Shown piece after piece: positions 46,948-56,278 of a DNA stretch of 64,000 bases (the stretch's first letter is position 1; each line of letters opens with the position of its first letter). Made by a program: the position numbers and the translations under genes. Source of the DNA: Actinomycetota bacterium (GTDB lineage: Bacteria; Actinomycetota; Acidimicrobiia; Acidimicrobiales; Ilumatobacteraceae); contig SYAZ01000002.1 of NCBI GenBank assembly GCA_005788815.1, forward strand, positions 1 through 64,000, read 5' to 3'. The notes below the pieces were generated by a model that saw nothing but the letters and a program-made list of their open reading frames with translations, did no database searches and had not been told where the DNA came from.

Positions 46948-47352
46948 ATGGGTTTCTCCGTTGATATGTTGCGCGGTGGTTCGGGAGTTGTCGACCATCA
47001 GTTGTCGCGACGCGCACTCATCAATGAAGTGAAACGTGGACGCGTGAGCAAAGACTCGGTTTGTGACGCACACCCTGAATTGATTCGCGCCGCGAAGAAC
47101 ATTGGGGAGCCATCAAAAACACTGTGCCCCATTTGTGAAGAGGTAAACGTTGCATTGGTGACCTACGTGTTTGGTCATGGTCTGCCAAAGAACGGCAAGT
47201 GCGTCATCGATCGAAAAGACATCATGAAGCTGCAAAGCACTCCGCATGAATACGCCGCCTATGTAGTGGAGGCGTGCCCACAATGTCGATGGCACCATTT
47301 ATTACGCGTTCTCCCCATCGTGGGTCGAGGCCGTACTCGCCGGGCCCAATAG
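46948..47352 (+). CDS. DUF5318 family protein
   Basis: VDHQLSRRALINEVKRGRVSKDSVCDAHPELIRAAKNIGEPSKTLCPICEEVN...CPQCRWHHLLRVLPIVG; paired Cys motifs. Confidence 0.75.
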   Translation: MGFSVDMLRGGSGVVDHQLSRRALINEVKRGRVSKDSVCDAHPELIRAAKNIGEPSKTLCPICEEVNVALVTYVFGHGLPKNGKCVIDRKDIMKLQSTPHEYAAYVVEACPQCRWHHLLRVLPIVGRGRTRRAQ

Positions 47353-47536
47353 GTCATTTGTTGCCCCACCGGGGGTTCCCATCGCCACATTTGTCTTGTT
47401 GCGTATGGCAAATGGCTGTTTGCAACACCCGTGTGTCACGGTGAGAGTCAGCAGGTACGCTCATCGGGTCACATATTCACCCTGCCCCTTCGGGGGCCCC
47501 GGGAACGTACTCGGGTCCGAAGGGAGGTCACACGCA

Positions 47537-47863
47537 ATGCGTGCATACGAACTAATGGTAATAATCAGCGGCAATCTCGAAGAGAGCGTTGCCCATTCTT
47601 GGTTGAAGAACATCACCAACTCGATCACATCGGTTGGCGGCACTGTTCATGGAAGCCCTGATTGGTGGGGCAAGCGTCGTCTTGCTTACCAAATCAAGAA
47701 ACAAGACGATGGTTATTACGCCATCTTTAACCTCGTAGCCCCCGGTGGAGCAATGGACGAAGTAGAGCGCGGATTCCGCATCTCTGATGAAGTGTTGCGC
47801 CACAAGTTGCTTCGCTTACCAGACGACGAGGCAACTCGTCGTGGACTCATCTCGGCGGCATAA
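47537..47863 (+). CDS. rpsF: 30S ribosomal protein bS6
   Basis: MRAYELMVIISGNLEESVAHSWLKNITNSITSVGGTVHGSPDWWGKRRLAYQIKKQDDGYYAIFNL; ATG at 47537 after GGGAGG. Confidence 0.96.
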   Translation: MRAYELMVIISGNLEESVAHSWLKNITNSITSVGGTVHGSPDWWGKRRLAYQIKKQDDGYYAIFNLVAPGGAMDEVERGFRISDEVLRHKLLRLPDDEATRRGLISAA

Positions 47864-47920
47864 GCCACCTCTATCGAGCACCTGCTTCGTACACCTCTCT
47901 TTTCGGAAGGAACCATCACA

Positions 47921-48385
47921 ATGGCCGATAACTCAATCACACTCGTTGGGAATCTCACCCGCGATCCAGAACTTCGCTTCACCACCGGTGGCAAGGGCGT
48001 GGCATCTTTCAGCATTGCTGTTGGTCGTCGCTACCAAGTCAACGGCGAATGGCAAGAGCAAACCTCATACTTCAACATCGTTTCGTGGGGCCAAATGGGC
48101 GAGAACGCAGCAGCAACCCTCACAAAGGGAATGCGCGTCATCGTTTCAGGTCGCCTCGAGCAGCGTGAATACCAAAACCGTGAAGGGGAAAAGCGCACGG
48201 CAATCGAGATCAACGCCGACGAAATCGGACCAAGTCTTCGTTGGGCTACCGCTTCAGTCGAGCGCACACCTCGTAATGAAGGCGGCGGCAACGGCGGCGG
48301 AGCACCTCGTGGTGGCAATGCTGGCGGCAACGGCGGTGGCAACACCGGCGGCGACTTCTTTCCCAACGACGAAGAACCTTTCTAA
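47921..48385 (+). CDS. ssb: Single-stranded DNA-binding protein
   Basis: NSITLVGNLTRDPELRFTTGGKGVASFSIAVGRRY; Gly-rich linker; acidic tip DDFFPNDEEPF-like. Confidence 0.96.
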   Translation: MADNSITLVGNLTRDPELRFTTGGKGVASFSIAVGRRYQVNGEWQEQTSYFNIVSWGQMGENAAATLTKGMRVIVSGRLEQREYQNREGEKRTAIEINADEIGPSLRWATASVERTPRNEGGGNGGGAPRGGNAGGNGGGNTGGDFFPNDEEPF

Positions 48386-48434
48386 AGCGTTCTCCCTTTC
48401 CCCTGTAACCCTTCCCTGATTCAAGGACCTCACA

Positions 48435-48866
48435 ATGACTAGTAAAAAGAACAAAATCCGTAACGCCCGCGAGGCCAACCGTAAGTACAAAAAGAAGGCC
48501 AATCCACTGGCCATCGAAAAGGTTGTCTTCATCGATTACAAAGACGTGAGCCTCTTGCAGCGCTTCATGTCTGATCGCTCAAAGATCCGCGGCATGCGTA
48601 TGAGCGGTGCCAATGTTCAGCAACAGCGCGACATTGCTACTGCTATCAAGAACGCTCGTGAAATGGCGTTGTTGCCATACACAAAGCGCACTGTCAGCAC
48701 ACGTGCACCTCGCCCAGGCGCAGAGCGTCGTGGTGAAGAAGAGGCAACTCTCGAGATGCCAGATCAGTCAATTAGTTCATCATTCGTTCCAGATGATGCT
48801 GCAGACGATGTAGTCGACGCAGCAGAGACCGTGACCGAATCAGTTGAAGCTGAAGTGGAGGCATAA
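48435..48866 (+). CDS. rpsR: 30S ribosomal protein bS18 with long acidic C-terminal extension
   Basis: [56 protein letters not shown] core followed by about 55 aa rich in Asp/Glu/Val/Ala. Confidence 0.93.
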   Translation: MTSKKNKIRNAREANRKYKKKANPLAIEKVVFIDYKDVSLLQRFMSDRSKIRGMRMSGANVQQQRDIATAIKNAREMALLPYTKRTVSTRAPRPGAERRGEEEATLEMPDQSISSSFVPDDAADDVVDAAETVTESVEAEVEA

Positions 48867-48869
48867 GCC

Positions 48870-49313
48870 ATGAACGTCATTCTTCGTGAAGATATTGCAG
48901 GCGTCGGCCGCCGCGGTGACATTGTCACTGTTGCCGATGGTCATGCACGTAACTACTTGTTGCCACGTGGACTCGCCCTTGTTGCATCTGCCGGAGCAAT
49001 CCAGCAGGCCAACTCCATGCGTCGTGCTCGTGACTTGCGTGAAACAAACGATCGTGCTGCTGCACACACCGTTGCCGAAGCACTCACCGCACGTTCATTC
49101 ACTGTGAAGGCAAAGGCTGGCAACGAGGGTCGTTTGTTCGGATCCGTTACCACTGCCGACATCGTGTCTGCTCTTACCGCGCAAGCTGGCGTCACGCTCG
49201 ATCGTAAGAAGATTGTTGCTCAACCAATTCGCACCACCGGTTCGCACACAGCACTTGTACGTTTGCATGCAGACGTTGAGTGCACCATCAAGCTCTCGGT
49301 TGTCGCAGGCTAA
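48870..49313 (+). CDS. rplI: 50S ribosomal protein bL9
   Basis: MNVILREDIAGVGRRGDIVTVADGHARNYLLPRGLA. Confidence 0.96.
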   Translation: MNVILREDIAGVGRRGDIVTVADGHARNYLLPRGLALVASAGAIQQANSMRRARDLRETNDRAAAHTVAEALTARSFTVKAKAGNEGRLFGSVTTADIVSALTAQAGVTLDRKKIVAQPIRTTGSHTALVRLHADVECTIKLSVVAG

Positions 49314-49332
49314 GTGCCCGCGCAACGGAGGT

Positions 49333-49413
49333 TTATCCACAGGCTTGGGCTGTTGTCCCCAGCCGAATCCACAGCTATTTCGCAGGGTTATCCACTAGCA
49401 ATCCACAGGCATT
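49333..49413. promoter_or_regulatory. DnaA-box cluster upstream of dnaB: TTATCCACA 49333-49341, TTATCCACT 49388-49396, plus AATCCACA elements
   Basis: Direct reading of rplI-dnaB intergenic sequence. Confidence 0.6.
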
Positions 49414-49436
49414 TGCAGGCAAGGTAGAGGTTCACT

Positions 49437-50816
49437 ATGTCGGACTTCATCGAGCAACGAAATACGCGGCCAGCTCCGCCACGCGGTACACGTACCGACA
49501 GTCGTGTACCTCCACACAACCTCGATGCTGAAGCGTCGTTGTTGGGTGCAATGTTGCTCAACGAAGAGCCCATTGGTCTTGCAAGTGAAAAGCAATTAGT
49601 TCCTGAAGACTTTTACAAGCCAGCACACGGACACGTGTATGCAGCTATTCGTTCGCTCACTTCAGCAGCTGAAGCAGTTGACGTTGTCACCGTTGCAGAT
49701 GAGTTGCGCAAAAGTAATTTGCTCGACGAATTAGGTGGCCTTGGTTTTCTTCAAGACTTACAAAACGCCACGCCATCCATTAGTAGTGCTGGCCGTTATA
49801 TCACCATTGTTCGCGACACTTCTATTTTGCGCCGGCTCATCAAGGGCGCAAGTGAAATAGCAGACATTGGTTATTCAGCACCTGCAGATATCAAGATCGC
49901 AATCGATAAAGCAGAGCAAATCGTTTTTGACATCGGCGACGAACAGATCACTGATTCCTTGCAAAAACTGCACGACCTCACCGGCATTGTTATTCCAATT
50001 CTTGAAAGTCGTTACGACTCAAAGTCGGAAATTACAGGTGTACGCAGTGGTTACACCAAACTTGACAAGTTGTTGTCGGGCTTTCAGCCAGGAACATTAA
50101 ACATTGTTGGTGCACGACCAGCCATGGGTAAGAGTGCTTTTGCGCTTGGTATGGCAGTGACTGCTGCGCGCACCACAAACCAGCCAGTGCTGTTTTTCTC
50201 TTTGGAAATGTCCAATACAGAGTTAACGCAACGTATTTTGTCTGCCGAAGCGCAAGTGGATTCAGACCGATTGCGCACCGGTCGACTAGAAGATGCGGAC
50301 TGGACAAAGATTACGAAATCAATTCACCGCCTAGAAATTCCGTTGTACATTGACGACACAGCTCGCATTACGGTCATGCAGATACGTCAAAAGCTTCGTC
50401 GTGTGAATGCTGCAGACGGTCCACCAGCAATGGTTGTTATTGACTATTTACAATTGATGGGTGGCGGCGACACCGAGTCCCGCCAATTGGAAGTGGCAGA
50501 AATCAGCCGTGGACTAAAACTTCTTGCCCGTGAATTCAAAATTCCGGTAGTGGCACTCAGTCAGTTGAGTCGTGGCATTGAACAACGACAAGATCGTCGT
50601 CCTGTGTTATCAGACCTTCGTGAATCTGGTGCGCTTGAACAAGACGCAGACGTTGTTATGTTCTTGTATCGCGAAGAAACTGCGAATGCAGAAGCGAGCT
50701 TAAACGATCGCGGTACTGCTGAAGTATTGGTGCAAAAGCATCGTTCTGGTCCAACCGGCAACTTGAGCCTGATCTTCAACAAGGCATACACCCAGTTCGT
50801 TGACGACCCAGAGTGA
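49437..50816 (+). CDS. dnaB: Replicative DNA helicase DnaB
   Basis: RVPPHNLDAEASLLGAMLL, GFQPGTLNIVGARPAMGKSAFALGMA, VVALSQLSRGIEQRQDRRPVLSDLRESGALEQDADVVMFLYR; no intein. Confidence 0.97.
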   Translation: MSDFIEQRNTRPAPPRGTRTDSRVPPHNLDAEASLLGAMLLNEEPIGLASEKQLVPEDFYKPAHGHVYAAIRSLTSAAEAVDVVTVADELRKSNLLDELGGLGFLQDLQNATPSISSAGRYITIVRDTSILRRLIKGASEIADIGYSAPADIKIAIDKAEQIVFDIGDEQITDSLQKLHDLTGIVIPILESRYDSKSEITGVRSGYTKLDKLLSGFQPGTLNIVGARPAMGKSAFALGMAVTAARTTNQPVLFFSLEMSNTELTQRILSAEAQVDSDRLRTGRLEDADWTKITKSIHRLEIPLYIDDTARITVMQIRQKLRRVNAADGPPAMVVIDYLQLMGGGDTESRQLEVAEISRGLKLLAREFKIPVVALSQLSRGIEQRQDRRPVLSDLRESGALEQDADVVMFLYREETANAEASLNDRGTAEVLVQKHRSGPTGNLSLIFNKAYTQFVDDPE

Positions 50817-50817
50817 T

Positions 50818-51357
50818 CTAGTGAACTAACGCCTCATTTGTAGGCGGATGAATAGTCACCTTGGCATCTTTGTCCATTGGTGGTTTTTCAGAAAGCATCA
50901 ATATCGTTGCTTCTATTTTTTCTTCGTCTGTAAAATCACGCGTGTCGAAGCAAAATTCCACCGTGTTGCCATCGGGGTCTGCTGTGTAGATGCTCACGCA
51001 AAATTCGTGATCCACTTCTGCGACCATGTGGCCGTGAGCGGTCCAGTTCTTTCTGCGCTCATCGAGAAATTCGCGGCTGCCAGCAAAGTACGCAAAGTGA
51101 TTCACCCAGCCAGGCAGACCAACTGCCTTATTAATGTCGGTGGGGTAACCGTCTTTCCATTGCACGTCGTGAATATCCCAAAATGCGATCATGCCTTGTG
51201 AGCCGGTGTCGTAGAAAACGTGGCGAGCCCAGCCATCGGGGGAACCTGGAACTGGTCCGATGATGGTTTTCACCAAAGAAAAGCCCATCACTTCTGTATA
51301 GAACTTGTGGGTGGCAGCGAGGTCTTTGGTGGCAAGTGCGACATGATGAAATCCCAT
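50818..51357 (-). CDS. VOC/glyoxalase family protein
   Basis: GFHHVALATKDLAATHKFYTEVMGFSLVKT; YTADPDGNTVEFCFDTRDF. Confidence 0.9.
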   Translation of the reverse strand: MGFHHVALATKDLAATHKFYTEVMGFSLVKTIIGPVPGSPDGWARHVFYDTGSQGMIAFWDIHDVQWKDGYPTDINKAVGLPGWVNHFAYFAGSREFLDERRKNWTAHGHMVAEVDHEFCVSIYTADPDGNTVEFCFDTRDFTDEEKIEATILMLSEKPPMDKDAKVTIHPPTNEALVH

Positions 51358-51388
51358 GTGGTGAGTCTGCCACGCCTAACCTGAAGAG

Positions 51389-51595
51389 ATGTTCCTCGGA
51401 GAAAACCTTCTTGCGTATTTGGTACTCGCATTGGGTGGGGCTTTAGCCGTGGGCAATATTTTGGCCCTGATTAAACCGCCACCAACCGCAAAGGCCGAAG
51501 GGGATTTGGCCAAGGCACCCGTTGCGCGAAGCGTTCTGATGGCTGCAGTTGGTGCACTTGCGGCTGCGTGGTCGTTGGCCAGTCTCATACGTTGA
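51389..51595 (+). CDS. Small two-TM membrane protein
   Basis: Hydrophobic segments LLAYLVLALGGALAVGNILALI and VLMAAVGALAAAWSLASLI. Confidence 0.65.
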   Translation: MFLGENLLAYLVLALGGALAVGNILALIKPPPTAKAEGDLAKAPVARSVLMAAVGALAAAWSLASLIR

Positions 51596-51620
51596 GAGAC
51601 GCTGCGAGTACTCTCGCACC

Positions 51621-51974
51621 ATGGCCTTTGGACAACCAGGCGGACCGCCGGCATCAGCAAAACAAGTTCGCGAATTGCTAGAGCTGCTCCATGCGGCCGG
51701 GCATTCAGATTTCCGAGATGCCCGCGGCCCCTTGGGGTTCAACCAGCGCCAAGCGGGGGGCAAGTTCACCCGTGACGAGGCCGATGCGTTTATTGCCCAA
51801 CTGCAAGAATGGGCCGAAATTGCCGAAGCCGCCGATGCCGTGCCGACCCCAGTGGTGCCGGCCCCATCAATGAAGCCAAAGGCCACAGCGGTGGAGAAAT
51901 CCCTGAAATCAGTGCCAACCGAGGTGTTGGCCGCTGAACTTCAGAGCCGTGGGTGGGTCGTTCTCGAACCATAG
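51621..51974 (+). CDS. Conserved hypothetical protein
   Basis: ATG at 51621 in the 51549-51974 ORF; helical N-terminus and Pro/Ala linker. Confidence 0.55.
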   Translation: MAFGQPGGPPASAKQVRELLELLHAAGHSDFRDARGPLGFNQRQAGGKFTRDEADAFIAQLQEWAEIAEAADAVPTPVVPAPSMKPKATAVEKSLKSVPTEVLAAELQSRGWVVLEP

Positions 51975-51983
51975 AGTCATTAC

Positions 51984-52595
51984 GTGAGCGAAAAACCAAA
52001 TACACGGCAGCAACTGGTTGAAGCCACTATGGCCGCAATCGCATATGGAGGTGAAAGTTCCGTGCGCGTGAGTGCCATTGCTACTGCAGTGGGCGTAAAA
52101 GAACCATCGGTGTACCACTTCTTCAAAAATCGTGATGCACTGGTGGAGGCTGCACAGATTGAGCGCTATCGCCGGAGCTACTCAGAGATGATTGTGCCGT
52201 TTGAGATGGCGGCAGAGATGTCGGAAACCGCGGAAGAGTTCGAGAGAGCTATCCGAAAAATCTTTTCGTTGGTGTATTCCCCAGAGAGAATCGAAATTCG
52301 TTCTATTCGAAAAAATGTCATGGGTGCTGCGCAGTCCAGCGAGGCTATTGCTAAAGCAATCAGTGAGATCAATCATGAAACAGCAAGCACGCTTGCTCGA
52401 GTGATGGTCTTTGGCCAAGAACGTGGGTGGGTCACCAAAGACTTAGACCCGATGGCACTTGCCTATTGGGGCATTGGTCAAATAAACGGCCGAGTGATGG
52501 CCGAGATGAACGCAGGGCTTGTGAGTTTGGCCGAGTGGGACAAGGTGTCCGTTGAAGCCGTTTTGGGCGTTTATCGATACAAAGCCCCCAAATAG
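51984..52595 (+). CDS. TetR family regulator
   Basis: TRQQLVEATMAAIAYGGESSVRVSAIATAVGVKEPSVYHFFKNRDALVEAA. Confidence 0.88.
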   Translation: MSEKPNTRQQLVEATMAAIAYGGESSVRVSAIATAVGVKEPSVYHFFKNRDALVEAAQIERYRRSYSEMIVPFEMAAEMSETAEEFERAIRKIFSLVYSPERIEIRSIRKNVMGAAQSSEAIAKAISEINHETASTLARVMVFGQERGWVTKDLDPMALAYWGIGQINGRVMAEMNAGLVSLAEWDKVSVEAVLGVYRYKAPK

Positions 52596-52652
52596 AGGCA
52601 CTGCGGTGAATTCATCGCGGTCAAAGTGGCCTATTTGGCTAGGGTTTGACCT

Positions 52653-53216
52653 GTGATTCTTTCAGACAGAGACCTTCGAGCCGAGATCGACAATGGTCGC
52701 ATCATTATTGAGCCATTCGATGAAACCTGTGTACAACCGAGCAGCATCGATGTGAAAGTCTCGAATCTCTTTCGCGTCTTTCGTAACCACACTGCGGCAG
52801 TTCTTGATGTGAAGAAAGATCTCACAGACCTCACTGAATTGGTAGAAGTCGCCGACGGCGAGTCGTTCATGTTGCACCCAGGCGAATTCGTATTGGGCTC
52901 CACGCTTGAGCGCGTTGCTGTACCTACAGATTTGGTTGCGCGCGTAGAAGGTAAGAGTTCACTTGGTCGTCTCGGCCTTGTGATTCACTCAACTGCCGGT
53001 TTCATTGACGCTGGCTTCGATGGCCACGTCACTTTGGAGTTAGCAAACCTGGCAAACCTGCCCATCACCTTGTATCCCGGCATGAAGATTGGTCAAATCA
53101 GTTTCATCAAGATGACATCGCCGGCAGAAAAGCCGTATGGTTCTGGAGCAAAAGGTTCCAAGTATCAAGGACAGCGTGGCCCGACACCGTCGCGTTACTT
53201 CGAGAACTTTCAGTAA
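52653..53216 (+). CDS. dcd: dCTP deaminase (possibly bifunctional deaminase/dUTPase)
   Basis: [80 protein letters not shown]. Confidence 0.95.
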   Translation: MILSDRDLRAEIDNGRIIIEPFDETCVQPSSIDVKVSNLFRVFRNHTAAVLDVKKDLTDLTELVEVADGESFMLHPGEFVLGSTLERVAVPTDLVARVEGKSSLGRLGLVIHSTAGFIDAGFDGHVTLELANLANLPITLYPGMKIGQISFIKMTSPAEKPYGSGAKGSKYQGQRGPTPSRYFENFQ

Positions 53217-53219
53217 CTC

Positions 53220-54446
53220 ATGGCAAAAGAAATCAAACAGTCTGCAAAGTTGGAGCATGTCCTTTACGACATTCGCGGCCCTGTTCTAGAAGAAGCGAAA
53301 CGTCTTGAGGACCAAGGCCATCGCATCATGAAGCTGAACATTGGTAATCCATACCCGTTTGGTTTTGAAACGCCACCAGAAATTTTGGTGGACGTCACGC
53401 GTCACTTACAAGAGTCTCAGGGCTATTCCGATTCACAAGGTATTCGTTCTGCGCGTACGGCAGTTGTGCAGCACTATCAGGATCGCGGAATCGACATTAC
53501 GAACCCCGACGACATTTGGCTTGGCAACGGTGTCAGCGAATTGATTCAACTATCACTTAATGCATTGCTCGACGAAGGTGATGAAGTTCTTATTCCAGCT
53601 CCGGATTATCCGTTGTGGACTGCAAGCACCAGCCTTGCTGGTGGTAACCCTGTGCATTACCTATGTGACGAAGACGATGAATGGAATCCAAACTTGGATG
53701 ACATGCGCTCAAAAATCACTAGCCGAACACGCGCAATTGTGGTGATTAACCCCAATAACCCAACGGGTGCTGTGTATAGCAAGACTGTGTTGCGCGCAAT
53801 TGCAGACCTCGCCATCGAACACAACCTCGTAGTTTTTGCTGACGAAATTTACGACAAGATTTTGTATGACGATGCAGTGCATCACACCTTTGCTGCACTT
53901 GCACCAGATTGTTTGGTCTTTACATTCAACGGATTATCAAAGGCGTATCGCCTTGCTGGTTTTCGTTCCGGTTGGATGATGGTGACGGGGCCACGTAAGC
54001 ATGCAGAGAGTTACATCGAAGGCATCAACATGCTGACGAATATGCGACTTTGCTCAAACGTTCCTGCTCAGCACGCCATTCAACCCGCGCTCGGTGGTCG
54101 CCAAAGCATTAAAGATCTCATCCTGCCTGGTGGGCGACTGCTTGCTCAACGCGATGCTGCAGTCACCGCACTGCGCGCTATTCCGGGAGTGTCGGTGGTC
54201 GAACCCAAAGGCGCTTTATATGTGTTTCCAAAACTCGACCCGCAGATGTATCCGATTGCAGATGATCGTCGTTTCGTTTTGGACTTTTTGCGCGCAGAAA
54301 AAGTGTTACTTGTTCAAGGAACCGGCTTTAACTGGCCAACTACCGACCACGTTCGCATTGTGACGTTGCCGTGGGCAAAAGACCTCACAGAGGCAATCGG
54401 CCGACTCGGCAATTTCTTGTCTACGTATTCGCCACCGAAGAATTAA
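53220..54446 (+). CDS. Class I/II PLP-dependent aminotransferase (AlaA-like)
   Basis: RIMKLNIGNPYPFGFETP, VVINPNNPTGAVYSK, FTFNGLSKAYRLAGFRSGW. Confidence 0.92.
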   Translation: MAKEIKQSAKLEHVLYDIRGPVLEEAKRLEDQGHRIMKLNIGNPYPFGFETPPEILVDVTRHLQESQGYSDSQGIRSARTAVVQHYQDRGIDITNPDDIWLGNGVSELIQLSLNALLDEGDEVLIPAPDYPLWTASTSLAGGNPVHYLCDEDDEWNPNLDDMRSKITSRTRAIVVINPNNPTGAVYSKTVLRAIADLAIEHNLVVFADEIYDKILYDDAVHHTFAALAPDCLVFTFNGLSKAYRLAGFRSGWMMVTGPRKHAESYIEGINMLTNMRLCSNVPAQHAIQPALGGRQSIKDLILPGGRLLAQRDAAVTALRAIPGVSVVEPKGALYVFPKLDPQMYPIADDRRFVLDFLRAEKVLLVQGTGFNWPTTDHVRIVTLPWAKDLTEAIGRLGNFLSTYSPPKN

Positions 54447-56219
54447 TCACGGCACCATTGTCAATCCGACATCAGCAAGCGTTGGATACAAACCGGCGTG
54501 TCGACGAGAGATGTATTCGCGTGCTGTGGTCATCCACGTTCCAATGCTCACACCAAAGATTTGCTGGAACTCTGTTGCCTGGCGATTAACCAGTGCTACG
54601 ACTACCGGGCATGGGTCTGCTGAGCATGAAGAATTTGCGTCGTACCAGTATCGATAGTTGAATGACTTTTGGAAGGCCAATGTCTTTTCCACTCCGAACT
54701 GTGCGACCATCAACTCGGTACCGATGCCCGAAACGTAATAGCGAGGATCGAAGTAGCCCGCATCACCACCTTGCCAATAACTAGTTGGGTAGTTCACGAG
54801 CAAGTAGTGACCCATATCAGGGTTCACGGTAGGTGACACTGCACTTCTGTACTGGTCGAACGGGTCTTTATATCGGTCTTGGCCAATGATGTCGGCAATT
54901 GCTGCACCAAAGAAGGTTGACTGACCCTCAAGTAGGGAAGTCTGGAATCCTTGTGACCATCCCACATTGCATTCACTGAATTGACAAGTTCCGTCAACGA
55001 TGTTGAACTCTGCAAGTCGTGTCGCACGATCGGTGGCGGTGCCGTTAGAAAGCCACTGCACAACGTGGCTTAACTCGTGTGGCATGGTGCTGGAAGCGCT
55101 TGAGTCATGCCATCTATGGTTCTTCAGTCTCGCCCCGTAACCCATAATGAGAATGGGGTAAGAGGTCCACCGTCTTCCACTTGGATCATTTGGATTAACG
55201 AACTCATTTTGAGCGAGCGCGCATCCAGACAAGTTGTCGTTTGCATCGGGCGCGGTACACAATTCTGCATAGCCACGTGCCCCTTCGATGTTGGTCGTGC
55301 GTGATCCCCAGAGGTGCAGGGCAATCTCTTCAGCAGTCCATTCGTCATTTGTGCCGATGATGATGTCAACGCTCGGTAACCGTGTTGTTCCATAAAAACG
55401 AGCGGTTCCAAGTATGGCTGCACGCAGCTTGGCTTCCAGCCACGCTGGTGTAGTGGGATTCACCACGATGTTGAAACGATCAGCAGTTGTCAGAGGCATC
55501 GAATTGAAATGTTCATGCGAGCGAGAAACGGCTAGCGCTGCTGCTGATCCACTGGGAATTTCTGGTGGACTCGAGCCACCAAAATCAGCAAGACAAGTTC
55601 GAATCGCTGTGTGTTGTGCATCAGTACTTTGCCCTGAAATCACAGCGTCATATGCGGTATCCCCTAGTTGATTGTGTAGACAACCTCTTTCGGGAAAAGT
55701 AGCGCTCTGTGTTGCGGTGGCAGCCGTGGCTGGGTCAATTGGAATAGTCGTAGTCGTAGTTGTAGTCGTCGTTGTCGTTGTCGTAGTCGTTGTCGTAGTC
55801 GTCGTAGGAGGAGGGAGTGTGGTCGTCGTAGTAGTACTCGGGGGAACAGTTGAGCCAGTGGTAGTCGACGATGACAGCGAGAAAGTTCGTGTTGACGATA
55901 TTTCTCGATAGCGACTATTTCCATTTACGGTGAGAGTGACTCGACAAGTTCCAGCCTTCTTTGTTTTCACAACAGTTTTTGTCAGGGTGCAGGCTCCCTT
56001 TACTTTCCACTTTTTTGGTGCAGTTGAATTAGTGGATACCAATGAAGAGAGTTTGTAATTGCGTGAAGGTTGCATTGACGAAATGCGCCACTTAATTTTT
56101 GCAGCCGGTTTCGGAGCCGCTTGTACGGGTGATGACAGTATTGGGGGAATGATCAGAATCGCCGACAATTGGCAACCGATAACAGCGATTGTCAAAACTC
56201 GTTTATTGACCCGCCTCAT
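54447..56219 (-). CDS. Secreted putative zinc metallopeptidase with Thr-rich linker
   Basis: N-terminal signal-like hydrophobic segment; Ig-like KWKVKGACTLTKTVVKTKKAGTCRVTLTVNG; 20-Thr run; MPHELSHVVQW (HExxH) and downstream LLEGQSTFFGAA. Confidence 0.65.
   Translation of the reverse strand: MRRVNKRVLTIAVIGCQLSAILIIPPILSSPVQAAPKPAAKIKWRISSMQPSRNYKLSSLVSTNSTAPKKWKVKGACTLTKTVVKTKKAGTCRVTLTVNGNSRYREISSTRTFSLSSSTTTGSTVPPSTTTTTTLPPPTTTTTTTTTTTTTTTTTTTTIPIDPATAATATQSATFPERGCLHNQLGDTAYDAVISGQSTDAQHTAIRTCLADFGGSSPPEIPSGSAAALAVSRSHEHFNSMPLTTADRFNIVVNPTTPAWLEAKLRAAILGTARFYGTTRLPSVDIIIGTNDEWTAEEIALHLWGSRTTNIEGARGYAELCTAPDANDNLSGCALAQNEFVNPNDPSGRRWTSYPILIMGYGARLKNHRWHDSSASSTMPHELSHVVQWLSNGTATDRATRLAEFNIVDGTCQFSECNVGWSQGFQTSLLEGQSTFFGAAIADIIGQDRYKDPFDQYRSAVSPTVNPDMGHYLLVNYPTSYWQGGDAGYFDPRYYVSGIGTELMVAQFGVEKTLAFQKSFNYRYWYDANSSCSADPCPVVVALVNRQATEFQQIFGVSIGTWMTTAREYISRRHAGLYPTLADVGLTMVP
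55746..55805 (-). repeat. Imperfect triplet repeat encoding 20 consecutive threonines
   Basis: 20 in-frame Thr codons using ACT/ACG/ACA mixture. Confidence 0.95.
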
Positions 56220-56278
56220 TGGGCGATTATAGGTTGATTCGCCAAAAGGTGAATGACGGAATCTTTATATTTCTGTGT

